Assembly (NCBI RefSeq): GCF_005377625.1
Contig: NZ_CP040098.1
Coordinates: 2,163,501 to 2,227,500 of the forward strand
DNA: 64,000 nucleotides
Direction: 5' to 3'
Source: Desulfoglaeba alkanexedens ALDC
Lineage (GTDB): Bacteria; Desulfobacterota; Syntrophobacteria; Syntrophobacterales; DSM-9756
The translations under genes were made by a program, and so were the position numbers. The notes beneath the pieces were generated by a model. The model was not told the origin of the DNA and did not search any database. It saw only the letters and a program-made list of their open reading frames with translations. Shown in pieces: positions 17,683-24,951 of this stretch (the first letter of the stretch is position 1; each line of letters opens with the position of its first letter).

Positions 17683-17775
17683 GGACATGCTTGCCGAGAT
17701 GGTGTTTTGGAACCGTTCGGCCGGTCCATGACGTGTGATACGGCGCCGCCCGAAGGACGGGGAGAGGAGGCTTCT

Positions 17776-18435
17776 GTGTTGAGGTCTATGAGAGTTGGAC
17801 GTATCGGGAGGGGGTGGCCGGCCGTGCTGGGCCTCCTGTGGGTGCTGGCGGCAATCGCGTCCGCGGCCCGCACGCTTCCGGAAGAGGGCGTGGTGGCCAA
17901 GGTGTTTGACGGTGACACGGTCCTTTTGCACTCCGGAGAACGGATCAGGTACTTGGGGATCGATGCCCCCGAGGTGGCCCATGACCGCCGGCCGGCGGAT
18001 TGTTACGGGTACGAGGCGAAGGAACGAAATGCGCGGTGGGTGCTGGGAAAGAAAATCCGGCTTGAATACGAAGGCGAGCCCAGGGATTCCTATGGTCGGC
18101 TCATGGCCTACGTTTTTCTGACCGATGGACGTCTCATCAACGCCGAATTGGTTCGGGAAGGTTGCGCCTGGGTTTTCCGAAAAGACATATCGCCCCGCAT
18201 GTTCGAGCGCCTTCTTTCCGCTCAGCGGGACGCCCTGGCGTACCGACGGGGTATGTGGGATGCGTGCCCGGTGGAACCGGAAGACCGGTACATTGGAAAC
18301 AAGCGCAGTTATGTTTTCCATCGGCCGCATTGCCGGTTTGGAAAAAAGGTGTCGAAGACTAATCGCGTGGTCTTCTTCACCCGTTGGTCGGCACTGGAGA
18401 AAGGCTATCATCCCTGCAGGCGCTGTAAGCCTTGA
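17776..18435 (+). CDS. Secreted thermonuclease-family nuclease with C-terminal Cys/His motif
   Basis: A staphylococcal-nuclease-like (SNase) enzyme expected to cut DNA or RNA outside the cytoplasm. After a signal-like hydrophobic stretch (AVLGLLWVLAAIASA) come KVFDGDTVLL, RIRYLGIDAPEV and DSYGRLMAYVFL, which hold the Ca2+-binding Asp, the catalytic Arg and Glu, and the second Arg. The last ~45 residues (VFHRPHCRFGKKV ... GYHPCRRCKP) form the His/Cys tail often found after such domains, probably a zinc site. GTG 17776 or TTG 17779 fit the GGAGAGGAGG site best; ATG 17788 is an alternative. It is divergent from the cyclase operon and monocistronic. Confidence 0.9.
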   Translation: MLRSMRVGRIGRGWPAVLGLLWVLAAIASAARTLPEEGVVAKVFDGDTVLLHSGERIRYLGIDAPEVAHDRRPADCYGYEAKERNARWVLGKKIRLEYEGEPRDSYGRLMAYVFLTDGRLINAELVREGCAWVFRKDISPRMFERLLSAQRDALAYRRGMWDACPVEPEDRYIGNKRSYVFHRPHCRFGKKVSKTNRVVFFTRWSALEKGYHPCRRCKP

Positions 18436-18629
18436 AGGCTCTCCGCCGGCGGGCCCGAGCCGGCTTGCCGATCCACGCGGAGGAAGGCTTGGAACCGGGA
18501 ATGTGCTGAACATTCGTAGCGGGCGCCGGCGCCGTGATTTTCGGTTTGTCCTGCGGCATCGTGGCGGAGCGGGATGTGCCGCCCGGGGGCTGCGGAGCGG
18601 GAGGTCCCAGGCGGTTTTCTCGTTTTTCC

Positions 18630-18670
18630 TTGACACGGAGGGGTCGACCCTGTAACACGGACCAGTCCGT
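18630..18670 (+). promoter_or_regulatory. Promoter with two palindromic operator candidates upstream of the TetR gene
   Basis: TTGACA (18630-18635), 17 bp and TAACAC (18653-18658) make a promoter. The perfect palindrome GGGTCGACCC (18641-18650) lies between the boxes. ACGGAC-CA-GTCCGT (18657-18670), with a GACCAGTC core of the kind TetR-family dimers often bind, overlaps the start region. Autoregulation by the downstream TetR protein is inferred. Confidence 0.6.
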
Positions 18671-18701
18671 CACTATGGACGCCGAAGGATGAGGGCAGAC
18701 C

Positions 18702-19634
18702 ATGAAAGGCAGGAAGCAACAGGCGGTACGGCTCCTGATCGAAAGGTTCTCCCGCGAGGGGCGCCCGGAAGCTCTTGTGGCCTTTTTCGAGAGCCGGCTG
18801 GCTCGAGCCGGTTCTCCGGAGCAGGTGCTTCAGGAAGCCCTGGAGACGTTTTGGGAAACCCGCAAAGTGATCCGGGAGGCGGGTGCTCCTGTGGATCTTC
18901 CCCTCTCCTCGCTGCTCGATATCCTCCAGCAGGCAGTCGTGGCTTGCGGGGTGGCTCCGGAGACGTTCTACCGCTTGGTCGCGCGGCAGCTCCTGGATGA
19001 AACCGAGGCGAACGACGGGGCGCGGGAGTTGCCGAGCGTGAGCACGCGGGAGAAGATTCTGAACGCGGCGCTGGAACTCTTTTCCGACAAGGGATTTCAT
19101 CAGGCGACGGTCGACGAGATCGCGGACCGGGCCGGCGTGGGCAAGGGCACCCTCTATCGGTACTTTTCCAACAAGGAAGCCCTTTTTCACGAGCTTGTCC
19201 AGTCCCGGCTCAAGGACCTGGAACGACAGGCGGAAGCCGTTCTCGACGGGCAGGACGACGTCCTCACCATGATCCGCAAGTATCTCCGGATCTACTTTGA
19301 ATTTTTCGACAAAAACCAGAGGCTCTACCGGGTGATGGTCCAGGAACATCCGGAGTTCGGGGAACGAGTGCAAGACCTTTACATTGAAAAGATCCTGAGG
19401 CGAATCCCTCTGCTGAAACGCAAGGTCTATGAAGCTCGACAGCGGGGAGTCCTGAGGGATGTGACCTTCAACACCACCTTTTACGGTGTGATGGGCTTCA
19501 TCCATGGGGTCATCCAGCGCTGGCTCGCTCACGACTGCAGCTACCCGCTCATGGAGGAACTGCCCGCCGTGCAGGAAGTGCTGTTTTACGGATTTGTTCA
19601 GCAGAGGAAATCGGAACCGATCAGCGTAGAATGA
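18702..19634 (+). CDS. TetR-family regulator with an unusual N-terminal extension
   Basis: A 310-residue DNA-binding regulator. The TetR helix-turn-helix sits at about 114-160: TREKILNAALELFSDKGFHQ, then VDEIADRAGVGKGTLYRYFS. A ligand-binding helical domain follows. Ordinary TetR proteins begin with the helix-turn-helix, but here about 110 helical residues precede it (FESRLARAGSPEQVLQ onwards), so the protein has an added domain of unknown role. It ends 21 bp before acpP, so it is co-transcribed with acyl carrier protein and probably controls fatty-acid or lipid genes. Two palindromes sit at its own promoter. Confidence 0.9.
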   Translation: MKGRKQQAVRLLIERFSREGRPEALVAFFESRLARAGSPEQVLQEALETFWETRKVIREAGAPVDLPLSSLLDILQQAVVACGVAPETFYRLVARQLLDETEANDGARELPSVSTREKILNAALELFSDKGFHQATVDEIADRAGVGKGTLYRYFSNKEALFHELVQSRLKDLERQAEAVLDGQDDVLTMIRKYLRIYFEFFDKNQRLYRVMVQEHPEFGERVQDLYIEKILRRIPLLKRKVYEARQRGVLRDVTFNTTFYGVMGFIHGVIQRWLAHDCSYPLMEELPAVQEVLFYGFVQQRKSEPISVE

Positions 19635-19655
19635 ATGACGGAGGAGGACAAAAAG

Positions 19656-19895
19656 ATGGATACCAATGAAATGCGTCGGAAAGTGGTGGATATCATAGCC
19701 TCTCAGCTGGGCGTGGAAAAGGACATCATTACGCCCGAAGCGCACGTGGTGGACGACCTTGGAGCCGACTCCCTGGACGTGGTCGAACTGGTCATGGCCC
19801 TGGAGGAAGCCTTCGATCTGGAAATCCCCGACGAAGATGCAGAAAACATTCGCACGGTGAAAGATATCTTCGATTACCTGGAAAAGTCCCTGTGA
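19656..19895 (+). CDS. acpP: Acyl carrier protein
   Basis: A 79-residue acidic carrier for growing acyl chains in fatty-acid synthesis. The phosphopantetheine site is Ser in [19 protein letters not shown], followed by [18 protein letters not shown], the classic AcpP helix II-III region. ATG 19656 has GGAGGAGG about 7 bases upstream, so the earlier in-frame ATG at 19635 (inside the spacer after the TetR stop) is not preferred. The usual fab neighbours (fabD, fabG, fabF) are absent; only the TetR gene accompanies it. It may therefore be the housekeeping ACP or a dedicated second copy. Confidence 0.94.
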   Translation: MDTNEMRRKVVDIIASQLGVEKDIITPEAHVVDDLGADSLDVVELVMALEEAFDLEIPDEDAENIRTVKDIFDYLEKSL

Positions 19896-20034
19896 CGTCG
19901 ATCCGTCAGAGCCGCCGCGGAAAGGCGCGGCCCGAGGCCGCAAGGAAGTTTGCGGCTGTCTGAGAATACCCTTTACCCTTCTGGGAATAGGGCGTCCGTT
20001 TTTTCGCGTAGGGGGCGGTTCGCGAACGGAATTT

Positions 20035-20144
20035 CCACCTTGTTCCCAAGCTCCAGCTTGGGAACACAACTGTGGAGGGGAGAGAGGGGGATTGTTTTGA
20101 CCTTCGTTAACCTTTTTGCTTAAGGTCTCCACTTTAGAACGCTA
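20035..20144. repeat. Composite dispersed repeat after acpP
   Basis: The GTTCCCAAGC/GCTTGGGAAC hairpin at 20042-20065 is followed by a unit ending at about 20144. That unit is the inverted copy of 15292-15350 (about 60 bp, mostly identical, including the TTAAGCAAAAAGGTTAAC core). It shows that these repeats move or recombine as composite blocks. Within 19896-20408 I see no gene. Confidence 0.75.
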
Positions 20145-20234
20145 GCAAATACTTTGCGTCAAAGTTAGTAGTAATCGGCGCCTTTGCGCGCCTCGAAGAG
20201 TCCTGGTCAGGGCGCAGCCCATGAACCTCAAAAG

Positions 20235-20260
20235 GAACGGCGGCCGATAAGCCGCCGTTC
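20235..20260. terminator. Strong hairpin, possible bidirectional terminator
   Basis: GAACGGCGGC (20235-20244) and GCCGCCGTTC (20251-20260) form a perfect 10-bp stem with loop CGATAA. TTGTTTG follows on the plus strand and CTTTTG on the minus strand. It could end the transcript of the 65-residue minus-strand gene. Confidence 0.55.
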
Positions 20261-20408
20261 TTGTTTGTGGAAATCGTGCCCGAGTCGGTTGGAACGATCC
20301 CGGCGGCGAGCTGGCGGTCTTTCCAGCGGCTCCGATCCGCCTGCCTAGGTTCCCCGCCTCGAGGGCTCGACCGGCGCCCGGCGACTCCGGGTTCCCCGAA
20401 AGGCCCCC

Positions 20409-20606
20409 TCATTCGTCACCGGGTGGAACGGCCGACAGGTCCCGTGTGAAGTCGGGGGCCTGTGCGTCCACCACCGTATTTTTCAGCGCCCAAAAGATGC
20501 TCTTAAAATGCGACTCGAAATTGGTGGGAGAGATACGCCCCAATTCGATAAACTTGATCACGATCTCTTTGGCAAGGCGGAGGATTTTTTCGTCATCGGG
20601 ATTCAT
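20409..20606 (-). CDS. Small conserved hypothetical protein
   Basis: A 65-residue protein with a confident helical pattern (DDEKILRLAKEIVIKFIEL, then GRISPTNFESHFKSIFWAL). It has no Cys, signal or membrane segment. ATG 20606 is preceded by AGGGGCGAG. I do not recognise a named family; the style is of short proteins conserved among deltaproteobacteria. It is divergent from the dcw cluster, and its leader contains the strong hairpin at 20655-20711. Confidence 0.7.
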   Translation of the reverse strand: MNPDDEKILRLAKEIVIKFIELGRISPTNFESHFKSIFWALKNTVVDAQAPDFTRDLSAVPPGDE

Positions 20607-20654
20607 AACGGTCTCGCCCCTGTGGATTCGTCGAAGTCCGGCGCCGTCGAAACC

Positions 20655-20711
20655 AAGAAAAAAGCCTCTGCTGGTTGGAGGGAAGGCCGGAAACGGTAAG
20701 CAGAGGCTTTT
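20655..20711 (-). terminator. Strong intrinsic terminator in the 5' region of the 65-residue gene
   Basis: A 13-bp perfect stem (20660-20672 with 20699-20711; core AGCAGAGGC/GCCTCTGCT) is followed on the minus strand by TTTTTTCTTGG. No minus-strand gene precedes it. It is therefore either an attenuator for the gene starting at 20606, or the end of a small RNA transcribed from about 20900-20710. On the plus strand the run is only TTTT. Confidence 0.6.
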
Positions 20712-20925
20712 CTCGGGTGAACGGCAATACCCGGTTCAGGCATCCCCGTCCCGATGGGACCTCATTAGCACGGATGTGCGGCGGGAAGCAAGCAGGAATG
20801 TCTCGGGGGTGAAGTTTCCTTGTAGACCGTTGATGTTGGGGGGGGGTTCCGCCCACCTGTTCCCACCTGGATCGGAAAGTGGATTCTTTCGTATAAATAA
20901 AAACTTCAATCCCATGGATTTTGGT

Positions 20926-20990
20926 TTGACACAACCGCGAAGGGGGTGCTATGTAGCCGGCCAGTGGGAAAAGGTGGAAATTGGGGGGCA
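20926..20990 (+). promoter_or_regulatory. dcw cluster promoter and MraZ-type boxes
   Basis: TTGACA (20926-20931), an 18-bp spacer and TATGTA (20950-20955) form a promoter. Just downstream are TGGGA (20965), TGGAA (20975) and a TTGGGGGG stretch (20981-20988) at about 10-bp spacing. This resembles the repeated TGGGN boxes through which MraZ represses its own operon. The last box doubles as the mraZ ribosome site. Confidence 0.6.
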
Positions 20991-20993
20991 AAC

Positions 20994-21455
20994 GTGGGAC
21001 TCCTGAAGCAGCCGCGCTTCCGCGGACATTCCTTTCACCGCCTCGACAGCAAGGGACGGCTTCGGATTCCCACGAAGTTTCGCGAAATTCTGCAGCAGAA
21101 CTATACCGACGGGCTCATTCTCACCAACATGCCCAACTGCCTCGTGGCCTATCCGCCCGAAGTATGGGAAGAAATCGAAAGCAAGGCGGTCACGATGTCT
21201 CAAGTTCAACCGCAGCAGCGGTCGTTCGTTCGTTACTTCATCGCCAGCGCCGTCGAATGCGAATTCGACAGGCAGGGCCGCATCCTCATTCCACCGCTGC
21301 TGCGGGCGCGAGCCGAAATCGACCAGGAAGTGTTGCTGATCGGGGCCATGCAGAGTATCGAAATCTGGAGCCGCGACAGTTACGAACGGGAAATGGAGCG
21401 GAGCAAGCAGAATTTCGACCAGATGGCTCAAGACGCTTCGGTGATCGGTGTCTGA
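20994..21455 (+). CDS. mraZ: Transcriptional regulator MraZ
   Basis: A 153-residue AbrB-like DNA-binding protein that regulates the dcw cluster. Both SpoVT/AbrB-type halves are visible: FRGHSFHRLDSKGRLRIPTKF in the first and ASAVECEFDRQGRILIPPLL in the second. The start is GTG 20994, because GGGG lies about 7 bases upstream and it gives the family N-terminus; the open frame extends to 20946. It is the first gene of a long plus-strand cluster ending at ftsZ, with its own boxes in the leader. Confidence 0.94.
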   Translation: MGLLKQPRFRGHSFHRLDSKGRLRIPTKFREILQQNYTDGLILTNMPNCLVAYPPEVWEEIESKAVTMSQVQPQQRSFVRYFIASAVECEFDRQGRILIPPLLRARAEIDQEVLLIGAMQSIEIWSRDSYEREMERSKQNFDQMAQDASVIGV

Positions 21456-21589
21456 TGCCCGTGGCGTGTCCGCGTCGTGTTTCCTGCTGATCTTGAAATC
21501 CTGTGGCGATCCCGTGAAGGTGAACGCCGGCGCCGGTTTCCTTTAAGGGGCCTTGCCGCGCGGGAAGTTGAAATCGTGAAGGCCTTCCA

Positions 21590-22540
21590 ATGAGTCTTTC
21601 GCAAGAGACCAGGCATGTTCCGGTGCTGAGGGACGAGGTGATCGAGGCTCTGGCTTGCACCGCGGGCAAGCGCTACGTGGACGGAACGATCGGCGGTGGA
21701 GGCTATGCGGAAGCGATCCTGGAAGCGTCCGGCCCGGACGGGCTCCTGCTGGGCCTCGACTGGGACGAAGACGCTCTGAAACGGGCCGCGCGGCGGCTTT
21801 CACGGTTTTCGGGACGGTTCTTTCTGGAAAGAGGAAGCTATGATAATCTCTCGGCTTTCCTCAAGTCCCGGGGATGGGAACGGGTGGACGGGATCGTGTT
21901 GGACTTGGGGGTGTCGTCGGATCAGGTGGAGGACGCCGACCGGGGATTCAGTTTCGCATGGGACGGACCGCTCGACATGAGGATGGACCGGGGGAATCCT
22001 GTGACGGCTGCGGATCTGGTGAACCGGCTCCCGGAACACGAACTGGCGGATGTCATCCGGACGCTGGGTGAGGAACGGTGGGCCCGGAGGATCGCTCGGG
22101 CCATCGCCGCCCGGCGTGCGGATCGGCCCTTTTCCAGGACCTTGGAACTGGCGGCATTGGTTGCGGCCGTCGTTCCGAAAACGGCGGACAGCCGCCGGAT
22201 TCATCCGGCGACGCGCACGTTTCTGGCTCTCCGGCTGGCGGTGAACCGGGAGCTCCAGGTGCTGGAGCGTTTTCTCCAGTCGGCTCTGGACCTTTTGAAT
22301 CCCGGTGGGCGGCTGGCCGTCGTCACTTTCCATTCCCTGGAAGACCGTCTGGTGAAGCGGGCTTTCCAGGAGTGGGCCAAACCGTGCCGCTGCCCGCCCG
22401 AGGCACCGAAATGCACGTGCGGCGGACAGGCTTGGGTGAGGCTGCTTCCGCGAAAGGGTGTCCGGCCTTCGGAGCAGGAAGTGGCGGCCAATCCCCGGGC
22501 TCGGAGCGCACGGCTGAGAGCGTTGGAAAGAAGGCTTTGA
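21590..22540 (+). CDS. rsmH: 16S rRNA (cytosine-1402 N4)-methyltransferase
   Basis: RsmH (MraW) methylates N4 of C1402 in the 16S rRNA P-site using SAM. The 316-residue protein carries RHVPVLRDEVIEAL, the SAM-binding GTIGGGGYAEAIL, DGIVLDLGVSSDQ, the DMRMD motif (PLDMRMDRGNPVTAADLVN), and RIHPATRTFLALRLAVN plus VVTFHSLEDRLVK near the C-terminus. A Cys-containing segment (CRCPPEAPKCTCGG) is typical of the family. It is the second gene of the dcw cluster, about 130 bp after mraZ. Confidence 0.96.
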   Translation: MSLSQETRHVPVLRDEVIEALACTAGKRYVDGTIGGGGYAEAILEASGPDGLLLGLDWDEDALKRAARRLSRFSGRFFLERGSYDNLSAFLKSRGWERVDGIVLDLGVSSDQVEDADRGFSFAWDGPLDMRMDRGNPVTAADLVNRLPEHELADVIRTLGEERWARRIARAIAARRADRPFSRTLELAALVAAVVPKTADSRRIHPATRTFLALRLAVNRELQVLERFLQSALDLLNPGGRLAVVTFHSLEDRLVKRAFQEWAKPCRCPPEAPKCTCGGQAWVRLLPRKGVRPSEQEVAANPRARSARLRALERRL

Positions 22541-22634
22541 GGCGGGTTGTGCGTGAAAGCGCCGGAAAGGCGGCCCCGGCGGGTGCGGGAGGACGGATCC
22601 AGGGTGATGTTCACGGAAGCCGGGATTGGGGGCG

Positions 22635-22940
22635 ATGGCGAAGCGCGAAGTTGGCGGAACGAGGGCAACGGATTTCAACACGTGGGTTGTGCGGGCGGGC
22701 GTTTTGGCCGCCGCCGCGCTGGTTCTCGGTATTTTCCAAGTCTGGCTCCACGTGCATCAGATCCGGGACGGATACCGCGTGGCCCGCATGCAGCACGCCT
22801 GTGAAGTGGAACAGGACTTGAGGCGGAAGCTGGACGTCGAATGGCAGCGCCTGGCGTCTCCGGCCGCGCTGGAAAAACTTGCGACGGGCCGGTTCGGCTT
22901 GAAGCCGCCTCGGCCGGATCAGAAGGTTCTTCTTCCTTGA
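22635..22940 (+). CDS. ftsL: Cell division protein FtsL-like
   Basis: A 101-residue bitopic membrane protein: a short cytoplasmic N-terminus, one membrane span (VRAGVLAAAALVLGIFQVWL), then a periplasmic helical stretch (RMQHACEVEQDLRRKLDVEW) expected to form a coiled coil with FtsB. It ends with a PAALEKLATGRFGLKPP motif typical of FtsL/septum-initiator proteins. Sequence conservation of FtsL is low, so the call rests on topology and position between rsmH and ftsI. ATG 22635 follows a GGGGGCG site; TTG 22626 is a less likely start. Confidence 0.85.
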   Translation: MAKREVGGTRATDFNTWVVRAGVLAAAALVLGIFQVWLHVHQIRDGYRVARMQHACEVEQDLRRKLDVEWQRLASPAALEKLATGRFGLKPPRPDQKVLLP

Positions 22941-22956
22941 GTGGAGTGTACGCGGG

Positions 22957-24951
22957 ATGCGATCGCCGAAGCGGCTGCAGAAACGTGATATGAGTCCGCG
23001 GTTTTGGGCGTGTTGCACTTGCTTGCGCTGGCTGGCCGTCGGGGTATGTCTTTGCGTTTTGGTGAAGGCGTTTCAACTCCAGGTGCTGGAGCACTCGGTC
23101 TGGGCGGAAAGGGCCGATGCTCAGACGCGAACCACCCTGGATATCCCGGTTTATCGGGGATCACTCATGGATCGTTCAGGGCGGCTGCTGGCGGTTTCGG
23201 TGGGCCAGCCGTCTTTGTTCGCCGACGGCATGCATGTGACCGATCCGAAGGGAACCGCGGAAAAGCTGGCATCCATACTGAGTGAACCCGTGCAGGAGCT
23301 CGAAGGCAGGCTCAGGACCCGGAAGAGGTTTATCTGGATCCGGCGCAATCTTTCGGATGCTCAGGCACTGGAATGTCGGCGAGCCCGGCTCCCGGGGGTT
23401 TACCTCACCACCGAATACCGGCGGTTCTATCCTCTGGGGGACTCGGCCGGGCAGGTCTTGGGATTCACCGGGGAGGACGGCGCGGGGCTGGAAGGCGTGG
23501 AAAGAGCCTATGACGGATTGCTGCGGCAGGCGGTCCGAAAGGTCGGAGGCTTCCGAGACGGTGGACGTCACAGGATGTGGCTCGATACGGTGCCCCCGCC
23601 GGTGGCGGAAGAGCGCTACGGGCTGAAACTGACTCTGGATGCACGCATCCAGTCGCTTTGTGAGCGGCACCTGGAAGAGGCCGTCAGGGAACAGGAGGCT
23701 TCCGCCGCCGAAATGGTCGTGCTGGACGCTCGGAGTTTCGAGGTGGTCGCCATGGCCAATTGGCCGCCTTTCGATCCCAATCGGTACGCGTCGTCATCGC
23801 CGGGGGAATGGCGGAATCGGGCCATCGCGGATCTTTTCGAGCCTGGAAGCGCCTTCAAGGTGTTCTTGGTGGCGGCGGCCCTGGACGCGGGCCGGGTTCG
23901 GGGGAACGAACGGATATTTTGTGAAAACGGAGATTTCAGGCTGGCGCGTCACACCATCCATGATGTTCACCCTCACGGGTGGCTCACTCTTTCGGAAGTC
24001 CTGAAGTATTCGAGCAACATCGGGGCTGCCAAGCTGGCCATGGAGGTTGGAAGTGAAACGTATCACCGGTACATCCGGGAGTTCGGTTTCGGGAGCCGAA
24101 CGGGAATCGACCTGCCGGGTGAAGGGGCGGGCCTCGTCCGTTCATGGGATGCGTGGCGGCCCGTCGATCTGGCATCCTGCGCGTTCGGACAGAGTCTCGC
24201 GGTGACGACCCTGCAGCTTACCTGCGCGGTGGGAGCCATCGCCAACGGGGGGCTCATGGGAGTACCGAGGGTGGCGGGTGAAGCCGTCGCCCCCGACGGC
24301 CGTACGCTGAAACGGTTCGGAGGGCATCCATGGCGCCGGGTCGTCACCAGGGAGACGGCCGAACGTATCCGAGAGATGATGCAGGCGGTTACCGAACAAG
24401 GCGGCACGGGAACCCAGGCGGTTCCGGCGGGATATCCGGTGGCCGGGAAAACGGGGACGGCGCAGGTGCTGGATCCTGAGACGGGCACCTATTCCAACGA
24501 GAGATACACGGCCGTTTTCACGGGTTTCGTGCCGGCCGATGATCCCCGGATCGTCATGACGGTGGTCGTTCACGATCCCCGTAAGAGTATCTACGGCGGC
24601 GTGGCCGCGGCCCCCGTTTTCAGAAAGGTGGCCGCTTCGGCGCTTCCGCATCTGGGCGTGCTGCCACGCCGTGATCCGCCGTCTCCGACCGCGGCGGTGC
24701 GCCGAGCGGCGGCTCCCACGGCTCCCGCTGCAACCTCGAGTCCGCCGGCTTATGCTTCCCGGAACGCCTCTGAAGCCCTCCTTCCGAATCTCTGCGGGCG
24801 GACGCTGAAATCGGCCTTGAAGGAGCTGTCGGCACTCGGCGTAACGGCGCGCTTCCAGGGAAGCGGCCTCGTGGTGGAGCAGGATCCGCCGGCCGGTACG
24901 GTCCTTCGCGATGCTTCGGAAGTGAGGCTGGTACTCGAGGATCTCTCATGA
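22957..24951 (+). CDS. ftsI: Septal peptidoglycan transpeptidase FtsI (PBP3) with PASTA domain
   Basis: The class B penicillin-binding protein that crosslinks septal peptidoglycan. The 664-residue protein has an N-terminal membrane anchor (about 18-42), a pedestal domain (PVYRGSLMDRSGRLLA), and the three transpeptidase motifs: S298-x-x-K301 (EPGSAFKVF), S352-S-N354, and K498-T-G500 (GKTGTAQ). A C-terminal PASTA domain (about 608-664, LPNLCGRTLKSALKELSALG) is present, as in spore-former and deltaproteobacterial homologues but not in E. coli FtsI. Its stop overlaps the murE start (ATGA). Confidence 0.96.
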   Translation: MRSPKRLQKRDMSPRFWACCTCLRWLAVGVCLCVLVKAFQLQVLEHSVWAERADAQTRTTLDIPVYRGSLMDRSGRLLAVSVGQPSLFADGMHVTDPKGTAEKLASILSEPVQELEGRLRTRKRFIWIRRNLSDAQALECRRARLPGVYLTTEYRRFYPLGDSAGQVLGFTGEDGAGLEGVERAYDGLLRQAVRKVGGFRDGGRHRMWLDTVPPPVAEERYGLKLTLDARIQSLCERHLEEAVREQEASAAEMVVLDARSFEVVAMANWPPFDPNRYASSSPGEWRNRAIADLFEPGSAFKVFLVAAALDAGRVRGNERIFCENGDFRLARHTIHDVHPHGWLTLSEVLKYSSNIGAAKLAMEVGSETYHRYIREFGFGSRTGIDLPGEGAGLVRSWDAWRPVDLASCAFGQSLAVTTLQLTCAVGAIANGGLMGVPRVAGEAVAPDGRTLKRFGGHPWRRVVTRETAERIREMMQAVTEQGGTGTQAVPAGYPVAGKTGTAQVLDPETGTYSNERYTAVFTGFVPADDPRIVMTVVVHDPRKSIYGGVAAAPVFRKVAASALPHLGVLPRRDPPSPTAAVRRAAAPTAPAATSSPPAYASRNASEALLPNLCGRTLKSALKELSALGVTARFQGSGLVVEQDPPAGTVLRDASEVRLVLEDLS

